Shown here: piece after piece, positions 1 to 6,295 of the stretch
How positions within the stretch are numbered: position 1 is the first letter of the stretch
Layout of the letters: each line of letters begins with the position of its first letter
NCBI GenBank assembly: GCA_023399355.1
Contig: JAEWQC010000350.1
Span: 1-15,238 of the forward strand
Length of the DNA: 15,238 bases
Source of the DNA: Bacillota bacterium
Lineage (GTDB): Bacteria; Bacillota; Clostridia; Acetivibrionales; DTU013
Direction: 5' to 3'
The notes under the pieces: model-generated
Told to the model about the DNA's origin: nothing
Seen by the model: the letters and a program-made list of their open reading frames with translations, nothing else
Database searches by the model: none
Program-made: the position numbers and the translations under genes

Positions 1-1733
1 AGTTCGAAAGTGGCTCAAGACCGTTGGAAGGTGTCAGTACCAGTACTGCGGGGTTTCTTGGCTTTGCTGAAAAGGGCGCCGTTGAAGGGTTGCCTGAATT
101 GGTTACCAATTTCGGAGATTTTCAAAGAAAATTCGGCAGCTATTTATCGGAAAATGCATTTGGGGAATACCGTTTTTTGCCTTATGCCGTAGAGCATTTC
201 TTTATTAACGGAGGCGGAAGATGCTATGTAATGAGGGTTGCACCTTCTGATGCAAAGCCTTCCGCAAACTTTACCGATGAGACAAAGGACAAGGAAGTCC
301 TTGCTGTTTCTGCCGGAAATCCGGGGATCTGGGGAGACAAAATAAGAGTTCTGATTACTCCTTCAACCAAAGCGAAGACTACAATAACCGCTGTATCAGG
401 GGATGGGGCATCTACGGAATATTCCGTGAAAAGCAGCGCGGGATTCAATCCGGGTGATGTAATCATGTTCACAGATGGCAAAACAAGCGAATATGGAATT
501 GTTAAGACCTCCCAGGATAACAAAATTACATTTGTGAATCCGTTGGCAGCCGGAGTTGCTGTTGAGGACAAACTGCCCCCCCAGAAGATATTGTCAACCT
601 GTGAAATTACACTGCAGGTCATATACGGTGAGCAGGCGGAGATTTATGAAAATGTATCACTCAATTCATCCGCATCAAATTATGTTGAAAAAGCTATTAC
701 GCGTTCAAACCTTGTTGTTCTGAAGCATAATAAGGGAGCAGCCGAGGCGGTGCCTCCGTTCAAGGTAATTTCGGGAGTTGAGGAGTACTCTCCTGACAAG
801 GCTGGAAACCCTGTTAAGAATGAGAAGCTCATTTCACTTTCAGGCGGAAGTGACGGAGACATAAGCGGCGTCAAGGCGGACTCGTTTACAGGTGTTGATA
901 ATGGTCCGGGAAGGCGAACGGGTATTAAAGCATTTATTGACAATGATGAAGTGAGCATACTGGCGGCACCTGGCATTACGGATGCAAATGTACAGTTGGA
1001 ACTGGTGGCGCATTGTGAAAACCTTGGCAGCAGATTTGCGGTTCTTGATATTCCAAGGGATAAAAAATCAGTTGCAGATGTTCAGGTACACAGGAATATA
1101 TTCGATTCTACCTATGCTGCAATGTATAATCCATGGCTTCAGGTTTTTGATGCTCTGGAGAAAAGAAATATCTTTATTCCGCCATCCGGTCCCGTAATAG
1201 GCATATACTCAAGATCAGATGTGAGCAGGGGAGTCCACAAGGCGCCTGCAAACGAAGTCGTAAGAGCATGTACGGGTCTGGATTGCCAATACAACAAGGG
1301 AGAACAGGATATTTTGAACCCCAAGGGAATCAATCTGATAAGGTATTTCACAGGCGAAGGTATTCGCGTATGGGGCGCAAGGACTTGCAGTTCAAATTCA
1401 TTGTGGAAATATGTCAACGTCAGAAGGCTCTTCATATTCCTTGAAGAGTCCATAAAACGTGGAACGAACTGGGTTGTTTTCGAACCAAACGATGATAAAC
1501 TCTGGGCACGAGTGCAAAGAACGATTGAGAATTTCCTGACTACCGTATGGAGAAATGGAGCGCTGATGGGCACCAGTGCGGCGGAGGCTTTCTATGTAAA
1601 AGTTGACCGCTCTACCATGTCACAGGATGATATTGATAACGGCAGGCTGATTTGCATTATTGGAGTTGCTCCCGTAAAGCCCGCAGAATTTGTAATATTC
1701 AGAATTACTCAGAAAACGGGTGAGCAACAGTAA
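1..1733 (+). CDS. Contractile tail sheath protein (eCIS Afp2-4/Pvc2-4-like), 5' partial
   Basis: This is the sheath that wraps the tube and contracts to fire it. The frame is open from base 3 and reads FESGSRPLEGVSTSTAGFLG, the usual segment shortly after the start of eCIS and phage sheaths, so the true start lies upstream; the TTG at 24 is internal. About 576 residues are visible. Sheath-family signatures are GIYSRSDVSRGVHKAPANE near residue 400, INLIRYFTGEGIRVWGART near 443, then WKYVNVRRLFIFLEESIKRG and NWVVFEPND. The C-terminal half is the conserved sheath core that carries the interlocking strands. Between about residues 115 and 185 there is a Gly/Ser/Thr-rich, beta-type stretch (VSGDGAS, FNPGDVIMFTDGKTSEYG) that looks like a surface domain, probably the variable outer domain of long sheaths. 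It ends in TAATAA at 1731-1736. Only one sheath gene is visible, whereas Afp has three; others could lie upstream. Family assignment is strong. Confidence 0.95.
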   Translation, partial: FESGSRPLEGVSTSTAGFLGFAEKGAVEGLPELVTNFGDFQRKFGSYLSENAFGEYRFLPYAVEHFFINGGGRCYVMRVAPSDAKPSANFTDETKDKEVLAVSAGNPGIWGDKIRVLITPSTKAKTTITAVSGDGASTEYSVKSSAGFNPGDVIMFTDGKTSEYGIVKTSQDNKITFVNPLAAGVAVEDKLPPQKILSTCEITLQVIYGEQAEIYENVSLNSSASNYVEKAITRSNLVVLKHNKGAAEAVPPFKVISGVEEYSPDKAGNPVKNEKLISLSGGSDGDISGVKADSFTGVDNGPGRRTGIKAFIDNDEVSILAAPGITDANVQLELVAHCENLGSRFAVLDIPRDKKSVADVQVHRNIFDSTYAAMYNPWLQVFDALEKRNIFIPPSGPVIGIYSRSDVSRGVHKAPANEVVRACTGLDCQYNKGEQDILNPKGINLIRYFTGEGIRVWGARTCSSNSLWKYVNVRRLFIFLEESIKRGTNWVVFEPNDDKLWARVQRTIENFLTTVWRNGALMGTSAAEAFYVKVDRSTMSQDDIDNGRLICIIGVAPVKPAEFVIFRITQKTGEQQ

Positions 1734-1838
1734 TAAATAACGAGGAACAAGATGTCCCCCACCTCTACAGAGAACCGGAACATTTTTGGCTTTCAGGCGG
1801 CGGGCACATCTCCCGCCTCGTTGAAACACTGCTGAGGT
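1734..1838 (+). ncRNA. Candidate structured RNA or attenuator between sheath and tube genes
   Basis: No gene is supported in the gap after the sheath. Bases 1739-1745 (AACGAGG) pair with 1816-1822 (CCTCGTT). After an internal loop (1746-1749 against 1812-1815), 1750-1755 (AGATGT) pairs with 1806-1811 (ACATCT). Then 1756-1760 (CCCCC) can pair with GG-GGG at 1799-1804, with small bulges. This encloses about 38 bases. A competing hairpin, GGCGGG 1799-1804 with CCCGCC 1812-1817 and a 7-base loop, shares bases with the long stem, so the two folds exclude each other. No T-run follows directly, so it is not a textbook terminator. It matches no riboswitch class I can recall. It could be an attenuator, an mRNA-stabilising 3' end for the sheath message, or a degraded small inverted-repeat element. 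Confidence 0.4.
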
Positions 1839-1871
1839 AAGAAAATTTTTCTACAACCGAAAAATTTTCTT
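1839..1871. repeat. Perfect 13-bp AT-only-core palindrome
   Basis: AAGAAAATTTTTC (1839-1851) and GAAAAATTTTCTT (1859-1871) are exact reverse complements separated by 7 bases. The right arm covers the place where the -35 box of the promoter at 1882-1890 would lie. It could be an operator, an UP-like A-tract element, or a weak terminator for transcription from the sheath gene. The stem has almost no G-C pairs, so termination would be poor unless the tract acts with the preceding structure. Confidence 0.5.
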
Positions 1872-1881
1872 TAGACCGAAG

Positions 1882-1890
1882 TGTTATAAT
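1882..1890 (+). promoter_or_regulatory. Extended -10 promoter upstream of the tube gene
   Basis: TGTTATAAT matches the consensus extended -10 (TGnTATAAT) exactly and is followed by an AT-rich start region. The predicted transcript start is near 1897, giving a short leader that holds the AAAGGAG ribosome site. No good -35 hexamer is present at 16-18 bp spacing (the region is AAATTT and part of the palindrome), which is tolerated by extended -10 promoters. It is the best promoter I could see within the cluster. Confidence 0.55.
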
Positions 1891-1928
1891 ATTTTCATTT
1901 TCGGATATGAAAGGAGAGTCAGGTACAT

Positions 1929-2366
1929 ATGGCAACGAATGCTCGTAGTGATCCGTACAGGAATTACAGGTTCAGAGTCGAAATAGAAGGTATTCAGGTT
2001 GCAGGTTTTTCAGATGTCTCGGGCTATGATATGTCAATAAATGTTGTTGAATATCGTGAAGGCAATGAGGTGATTACACCGAGAAAGCTGCCGGGCTTGA
2101 GAAAGCACAGCAATATCACTCTTAAAAAAGGCACGACCGATTCCATGGATCTGTTCAACTGGATTAAAAATGTTTCGGATGGCAAGGTTGAGAGGAAATC
2201 GGTTACGATTATCTCTATTGATGAAGAAGGCAAGGATTCCGCTACATGGCAGGTAATAAACTCATGGCCTGTCAAGTATGCCCTCTCGGAACTGAAAGGC
2301 ACCGGAAACGATGTTCTTATTGAAACATTGGAGCTTGCGCACGAGGGAATGACAAGAACAAAATAG
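1929..2366 (+). CDS. Inner tube protein (gp19/Hcp-like; Afp1/Pvc1-type)
   Basis: This 145-residue protein forms the stacked hexameric rings of the inner tube that the sheath drives forward. The family pattern is clear: an RSDPYRNYRFRVEIEG start, AGFSDVSGYD, then VEYREGNE, the LKKG turn, DLFNWIKNV, and a C-terminal ETLELAHEGMTR strand. Length is normal for phage T4 gp19-like tube proteins. The ATG is preceded by AAAGGAG at 1910-1916, about 12 bases upstream. It has a probable promoter of its own (1882-1890) and a terminator-like hairpin after it (2379-2426), which suits one of the most abundant subunits. It is paralogous to the second tube gene beginning at 3028. Confidence 0.95.
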   Translation: MATNARSDPYRNYRFRVEIEGIQVAGFSDVSGYDMSINVVEYREGNEVITPRKLPGLRKHSNITLKKGTTDSMDLFNWIKNVSDGKVERKSVTIISIDEEGKDSATWQVINSWPVKYALSELKGTGNDVLIETLELAHEGMTRTK

Positions 2367-2378
2367 TACCAACAAATT

Positions 2379-2426
2379 AAAAGGTTTGGGAAAGGGAGAT
2401 GTTATACTTTCTTTCTCATACCTTTT
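2379..2426 (+). terminator. Hairpin terminator or attenuator after the tube gene
   Basis: Bases 2379-2398 pair with 2407-2426 over 20 positions with one T-T mismatch and three G-U pairs, around an 8-base loop. The outer seven pairs (AAAAGGT with ACCTTTT) are perfect, giving an A-tract before and a T-tract after the stem, which ends TTTTATTAACATTTT. This is intrinsic-terminator architecture, but the stem is not GC-rich and the T-tract is broken, so partial read-through into the assembly and baseplate genes is likely. It would lower their expression relative to the tube. Confidence 0.6.
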
Positions 2427-2455
2427 ATTAACATTTTAATATTGGAGGTCTTAAG

Positions 2456-2821
2456 ATGGCTTTTCAGACGGAATATGAGTTCACACTGCCAAAAGGATAT
2501 GTGGATGAAAACGGAGATTTACATAAGAGGGGAACAATGCGTCTTGCGACGGCAGCCGATGAAATACTGCCGATGCGTGATCCCAGAGTTCAGCAGAATC
2601 CCGGTTATCTGACGGTTATTATGCTGGCCAGGGTGGTTACGAAGCTTGGCGATTTGAGAATGGTAGATACGCAGGCAATAGAAAAAATGTTTACCACGGA
2701 TTTCAACTATCTGCAAAGCTTTTACAGGGAGATTAATGAAATCGAAAAACCAAGAATCAATGCAGTCTGCCCCGAATGCGGCAAGAACATAGAGGTGGAA
2801 GTCAGTCTCGTGGGGGAGTAG
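2456..2821 (+). CDS. Tail assembly chaperone-like protein with a CxxC motif
   Basis: This 121-residue protein resembles small proteins found between the tube genes of many eCIS clusters and annotated as phage tail assembly or T4-type hub-assembly chaperone-like. Recognisable parts are FTLPKGYVDENGDLHKRG, then MRLATAADEI, the PMRDPRVQQNPGYLTVIMLA block and a C-terminal CPECGKNIEVEV near residue 108. The single CxxC is half of a zinc ribbon, so metal binding, if any, would need a second copy or partner. The ATG follows GGAGGT (2444-2449) at 6-base spacing, a strong site. Its stop (2819-2821) is 8 bases before the ATG of the next gene, and the two frames differ by -1. A role in loading or protecting tube or baseplate subunits is inferred from position; it is not expected in the mature particle. 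Confidence 0.7.
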   Translation: MAFQTEYEFTLPKGYVDENGDLHKRGTMRLATAADEILPMRDPRVQQNPGYLTVIMLARVVTKLGDLRMVDTQAIEKMFTTDFNYLQSFYREINEIEKPRINAVCPECGKNIEVEVSLVGE

Positions 2822-2829
2822 ATAGGGGA

Positions 2830-3021
2830 ATGGCAGGATACCCTGTTGAAAATATTAATGAAGAAGTGGCCTACATCGCATACCATTTCCACTGGTCTCA
2901 TGATGAAATCATGGCTATGGAGCATAAGGACAGGAGAAGATGGTGTGAAGAAATCACCAAAATAAATAAAAAATTCAACGAAGAGCAGGAAAATGTTTTT
3001 GACGTTTTTAAGAAGGGATGA
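2830..3021 (+). CDS. Small eCIS-associated protein (DUF6760-like)
   Basis: This 63-residue protein begins MAGYPVENINEEVAYIAYHF and continues HWSHDEIMAMEHKDRRRWCEEI. That pattern (ΦxxEVAYIAYHFHW, then an HxxRRRW helix) is typical of the small helical proteins found beside the tail-assembly protein in eCIS clusters, which I recall as DUF6760. Afp6/Pvc6 occupy a similar place and size. The frame is open from about 2776, but that stretch overlaps the upstream gene in another frame. ATG 2830 is preferred because the conserved part starts there and GGGGAG (2813-2818) lies 11 bases upstream, inside the end of the previous gene. Translation is probably coupled, or reached by a -1 frameshift. The last residues are highly charged (KINKKFNEEQ). 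Function is unknown; chaperone or adaptor is inference. Confidence 0.7.
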   Translation: MAGYPVENINEEVAYIAYHFHWSHDEIMAMEHKDRRRWCEEITKINKKFNEEQENVFDVFKKG

Positions 3022-3027
3022 TGCGCA

Positions 3028-3468
3028 ATAGCACCGAAAAGAAATGACCCGGCAGGAAGTTCCTGCTTTAAAGTAGCTGTCGGACATGTTGAAATCGGCG
3101 GTTTTTCAGAAGTGAAAGGGCTTGAGATCGAGACCGAGGTGGAGGAGTACCGAGAAGGCGGTGTAAATGATTTTGTACACAGCTTTGTAAAGTCTGTCAA
3201 GTATCCCAGGCTTATTTTAAAGAACGGTGTTATGGATTCGAGTACCCTTTGGTACTGGTACGAAAATTATGCAAACGGAAATGCAAAGAAACTCGATGGG
3301 ACTATTGTGCTATACAATCAGAAGGGCGAAGTGGTATGTACGTGGAGCTTTGTCAAGGCATTCCCTGTAAAATGGGTCGGTCCCGAATTGAAAGCTCTTT
3401 CGGGGGAGGTCGCGATTGAGTCTCTTGAGTTGATACACAGTGGACTTACCGTCGAATTCAGCAAGTAA
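3028..3468 (+). CDS. Second tube protein (gp19-like; Afp5/Pvc5-type), apparent ATA start
   Basis: This tube-family paralogue is expected to form the ring or rings joining the inner tube to the baseplate hub. It contains EIGGFSEVKGLEIE, VEEYREGG, LILKNG, TLWYWYENY and the C-terminal ESLELIHSGLTVEF strand. Homology to the first tube protein extends upstream of the first permitted start (GTG 3112) through APKRNDPAGSSCFKVAVG. This frame runs back to the stop at 3019-3021 with no ATG, GTG or TTG. The only codon that restores the family's N-terminus is ATA at 3028, which would give MAPKRNDP, comparable to MATNARSDP of the first tube protein. AGAAGGG at 3011-3017 sits 10 bases upstream. Using GTG 3112 (118 residues) would remove the first beta strand, so I reject it. 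The alternatives are a real ATA start, a sequencing error, a mutated ATG, or read-through from the previous gene. Confidence 0.85.
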   Translation: MAPKRNDPAGSSCFKVAVGHVEIGGFSEVKGLEIETEVEEYREGGVNDFVHSFVKSVKYPRLILKNGVMDSSTLWYWYENYANGNAKKLDGTIVLYNQKGEVVCTWSFVKAFPVKWVGPELKALSGEVAIESLELIHSGLTVEFSK

Positions 3469-3497
3469 CGTTTCATATAAAATTCAGGTGGCATTGG

Positions 3498-5570
3498 ATG
3501 ATTTCAAAGAATAAATTGAAGCCGAAGGTACGTATAACTAAAAAAGATACTCCAAATCTTGCTGAATATACCATGAAGAAGTATTTGTTCTTCAGGCTTC
3601 CTTATTTCGGGTATATGGAGCTTGTTTTCAGGGAAGGCAAAAAAACCGGTATGCCTGTCCAGGAACAGGTACGCCTCAATCAGACGATTTCAAATATCCA
3701 GCTCCAGTTGAACCTCCTGAACAACAGGGAGCCTTTGATTTCCATAACAAAAGAGACTGTAATCATTTATTTGGAAAGACTGCTGAAAAACATATTCTAT
3801 ATTGCCATCAATAACAGCAGGTCTCTTTTTGACTCGTTGGAAAAAGTAAATCTGAACGAAACAAGCAGGCGTATGCTTGTAAACCAGTTGAGCAATTACC
3901 GGTATGAGCTTGAACCGCTTCTTTTGACAATGCTTGAGGCTGCAACACAGCAAAATCGCTACAATCATTATTCAGGGCTTGTAAAAGGAATTCAGCCGGA
4001 CAAGCCGGAAATAAAGCAAAATTTGGGGAGTAAACATCACGGGGATTATTTTCGGAAAGAGATAAAATTCCTGCAGAAACCGGCAATGAATCAGACTTCC
4101 GGTCTGCCGGTCAGGGACGCGGTTTTCAAGCAGGTGCTTTTACTGCTCAGGCATATCGGACCTAATACACCGGGGATGAGTGAGAACAAGTCCAAAATGG
4201 AAATGGAAATTTCAAAGCTGATCGAGTCTTTTTCCATACAAAGCAGCAAACTGAAGTTCGGTGGAAATACAAAAGCGAATAGTAGCCTCGCGGAAGAAAG
4301 GTCTGCAAATAAACATGTTCTGAAGTCGTCTTTACAAAGCAGCTACAGGGCAATAAAAAACCTTGTCGGCTACGCTTATTTAAATAGCAATATAAGCCGG
4401 CAGGCTTATGAAATGCTTCATTTTTTACTGGTAGCTGCATATGGCGGCAGTAATGCCGTAAATGCCATAAATGCCGTAAATTCTGTGAATACTGTGAATA
4501 CTGCAGTTGCCATAATGAAGGATGGAACAGTCAACAGCTATTTTTCAAGCCTTTTGTCAAACCTGAAGTTCAATGTTGTTCAGCACAACTTTTTTAATGC
4601 ATTGACAAGGTCAGGCAGATTGGTTGATAAACGGGTGATCAATGATTTTGAATGGTCGAACTACACCTTGAGCCGTTCTCTGAACAATGCGTTGAAAGCA
4701 TACAGCATTAACAGGCTTGATTCGGTTTATAATGCGGTGGTATCGATCCTGCAGCACTGGATGACTGCTGAAAAAGGGCTGGAAATGTATTTTGACAAGT
4801 CAAGGTTTTACAAGGATTTTGTCAATTATCTCGAGAGTGGTATCGACAATGAATTTTTACAGCGGGGTGAAGAGACGGCAAATGTAGCGGAGTTAAAGGA
4901 ATATGAGATGGAACGCATTGTAGACAAGTTGGTCGATAAGAGTTTTTCCGGCATTGAACTGAAACCGTATCACCACTTGACCAATATCAAGCTGAAGGAA
5001 TATCTCAGGTTTGGAACCCCGGAGGGCAGGGAAAGACTCAGGGAGTATATGGACAGGAAGCAGGAGAGAGTGGGCAGAAATACATTCAAGTATCTGTTTT
5101 TGTCTGACAGGAGTTATTCGGATTTTATAAACAGGTACATGAATATGGTAATGGACGAAAATGCTTTCAAGGGGGAAGCCGGAATCGGATGGATTGAATT
5201 TTTAAAGAATATTGTGAGTGTCAAAGTATTGAAAACGGACAGGGAAATAAACCGTAGCATGTTGGATCATATTTATAAGAACAATGTCATCAGAAAGAAT
5301 TTCAAGCAGGCCGGAGAGGACAGAAGGATTTTCAAGAGCGGTACGGTTGTGATGGAATTGAAACGGGAAAAGGGCACGGAAGGGCACGGGGACAAAGCTG
5401 CAATGCCAAATGTCATTCAAAAGACAGAGCAAACCGTCATAAATGTTGAAAAGCCTGCAAAGATCTTCGGTGCCCAGGCTGGCAACATAGATATGGACAG
5501 GCTTGCGGACAGGGTATATCTGGAGATAGAAAAAAAGATAAGGAATGAAAGACAGCTATTGGGATTGTAA
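3498..5570 (+). CDS. Unassigned 690-residue eCIS-cluster protein
   Basis: I do not recognise this family. The ATG follows CAGGTGG (3485-3491) at 6-base spacing, and the gene lies tightly between the second tube gene and the LysM gene, so it belongs to the cluster. It is basic and mostly helical in character, with many Leu, Asn, Lys and Tyr residues. I see no signal peptide or membrane segment. Residues about 319-334 form an NAVNAINAVNSVNTVN repeat. The last 25 residues (MDRLADRVYLEIEKK, then IRNERQLLGL) form an amphipathic helix of a kind I associate with C-termini of large proteins at this position in other eCIS clusters; that is recollection, not a search. Afp and PVC have no protein of this size between tube and LysM genes. 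It could be a structural collar, a scaffold or a cargo-loading factor. It lacks the long coiled coil expected of a tape measure, so I do not call it one. Confidence 0.6.
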   Translation: MISKNKLKPKVRITKKDTPNLAEYTMKKYLFFRLPYFGYMELVFREGKKTGMPVQEQVRLNQTISNIQLQLNLLNNREPLISITKETVIIYLERLLKNIFYIAINNSRSLFDSLEKVNLNETSRRMLVNQLSNYRYELEPLLLTMLEAATQQNRYNHYSGLVKGIQPDKPEIKQNLGSKHHGDYFRKEIKFLQKPAMNQTSGLPVRDAVFKQVLLLLRHIGPNTPGMSENKSKMEMEISKLIESFSIQSSKLKFGGNTKANSSLAEERSANKHVLKSSLQSSYRAIKNLVGYAYLNSNISRQAYEMLHFLLVAAYGGSNAVNAINAVNSVNTVNTAVAIMKDGTVNSYFSSLLSNLKFNVVQHNFFNALTRSGRLVDKRVINDFEWSNYTLSRSLNNALKAYSINRLDSVYNAVVSILQHWMTAEKGLEMYFDKSRFYKDFVNYLESGIDNEFLQRGEETANVAELKEYEMERIVDKLVDKSFSGIELKPYHHLTNIKLKEYLRFGTPEGRERLREYMDRKQERVGRNTFKYLFLSDRSYSDFINRYMNMVMDENAFKGEAGIGWIEFLKNIVSVKVLKTDREINRSMLDHIYKNNVIRKNFKQAGEDRRIFKSGTVVMELKREKGTEGHGDKAAMPNVIQKTEQTVINVEKPAKIFGAQAGNIDMDRLADRVYLEIEKKIRNERQLLGL
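4452..4502 (+). repeat. Degenerate 9-base coding repeat (Asn-x-Val)
   Basis: Within the 690-residue protein, units of the type AATGCCRTA and AATwCTGTG follow each other, encoding Asn-Ala-Val, Asn-Ala-Ile, Asn-Ser-Val and Asn-Thr-Val steps (residues about 319-335). The first three units are almost identical, the later ones have drifted. This looks like a small in-frame tandem expansion that became a low-complexity surface loop or short beta stack. Confidence 0.75.
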
Positions 5571-5589
5571 ATGACGGAGGATGATTTTA

Positions 5590-6249
5590 ATGCCTAAAAA
5601 AGCAATGATCAAGGTGATAAATGGCACCAAAAAAAATAAGACGATCAATGTGTTGTTTTATCCCAATGAATACTCCATGGACACGAGCAATACTTTCGCC
5701 TCTACAACGGTTACCGGATTGTCCCAACCCATTATTCAGTTTATCAGCGGGGCGGCAACAACGCTTTCAATGGAACTCTTTTTTGATACCACCACAAAGG
5801 AGGATGGGCAGAAGGATTTTAAGGATGTAAGGGATTTTACCAGCGAAGTATCGGCACTTGCAAATGTGGACAGCGAGCTGCATGCACCTCCGGTCTGTGA
5901 ATTTATATGGGGGGCGCCGGGAAACGGAGCGCAGTCCTTTAAAGGCGTGCTGGAAAAGGTCACGCAGAAATTCACCATGTTCTCCAGTTCGGGAAAACCA
6001 ATACGTGCAAGGCTGAATGTTACATTCAAGTCTGTTAAGAACATTACCCAGCAGTTTGCGGAAATTCCGAGGAACTCGCCCGACCGGACCAAACAGAAAA
6101 TGCTGAAACAGGGGGAGCATTTATGGATGTTCGCCGAGGAAGAATATCAGAACGCGGGATTATGGCGGGAAATTGCAAACGCAAACAATATAGATAACCC
6201 GAGAATTCTTCAGCATGGAAAGCCTCTGATGGTTCCGCGCCTGAAATAA
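5590..6249 (+). CDS. LysM-containing tube-end protein (Afp7/Pvc7-like, gp53-type)
   Basis: This 219-residue protein belongs to the contractile injection system tube-protein family with a C-terminal LysM domain. The N-terminal part (PKKAMIKVINGTK, then VLFYPNEYSMDTSNTFA, SQPIIQFISG and TLSMELFFDT) is characteristic. The LysM segment starts near residue 173 (GEHLWMFAEEEYQNAGLW, then REIANANNIDNPRIL and KPLMVPRL). In characterised eCIS this protein sits where tube meets baseplate; LysM here is a structural adaptor and not evidence of peptidoglycan targeting. GGAGG at 5576-5580 lies 9 bases before ATG 5590 but directly touches ATG 5581, so 5590 is chosen, giving MPKKAM and not MILMPKKAM. It follows the 690-residue gene by 19 bases, so co-transcription is expected. 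Confidence 0.9.
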   Translation: MPKKAMIKVINGTKKNKTINVLFYPNEYSMDTSNTFASTTVTGLSQPIIQFISGAATTLSMELFFDTTTKEDGQKDFKDVRDFTSEVSALANVDSELHAPPVCEFIWGAPGNGAQSFKGVLEKVTQKFTMFSSSGKPIRARLNVTFKSVKNITQQFAEIPRNSPDRTKQKMLKQGEHLWMFAEEEYQNAGLWREIANANNIDNPRILQHGKPLMVPRLK

Positions 6250-6258
6250 TATAGTTGC

Positions 6259-6282
6259 CCCTCTATCCAGAGGGATGGGGAG
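6259..6282 (+). promoter_or_regulatory. Hairpin beside the ribosome site of the hub gene
   Basis: CCCTCT (6259-6264) and AGAGGG (6269-6274) form a 6-bp stem with a 4-base loop, immediately before the GGGGAG ribosome site (6277-6282). In an alternative fold, CCCC (6258-6261) pairs with GGGG (6277-6280) and ATCC pairs with GGAT, burying that site. Together with a 13-base spacing and a TTG start, this suggests low translation of a protein needed in only about three copies per particle. It could also simply be a spacer structure. Confidence 0.35.
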
Positions 6283-6295
6283 TTGAACAGAAAAA

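Noticed and set aside
24..1733. Sheath gene starting at TTG 24
   Set aside because: The frame is open to the window's first bases and upstream codons encode conserved sheath residues (FESGSRP), so the gene is truncated by the window.
1734..1928. tRNA or known riboswitch in the sheath-tube gap
   Set aside because: No cloverleaf or T-loop sequence, and no consensus of a riboswitch class I can recall, is present.
3112..3468. Second tube gene starting at GTG 3112
   Set aside because: It would delete the first beta strand and the conserved RNDP segment, which are encoded in frame upstream.
3498..5570. Tape-measure protein
   Set aside because: The size is suitable, but the position before the LysM and hub genes is wrong for Afp14-type genes and no long heptad or repeat pattern is visible.
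5581..6249. LysM gene starting at ATG 5581
   Set aside because: GGAGG touches this ATG with no spacer; ATG 5590 has a 9-base spacer.
5590..6249. Peptidoglycan hydrolase or lysin because of LysM
   Set aside because: There is no catalytic domain; the N-terminal part is the eCIS tube-end family, where LysM is structural.
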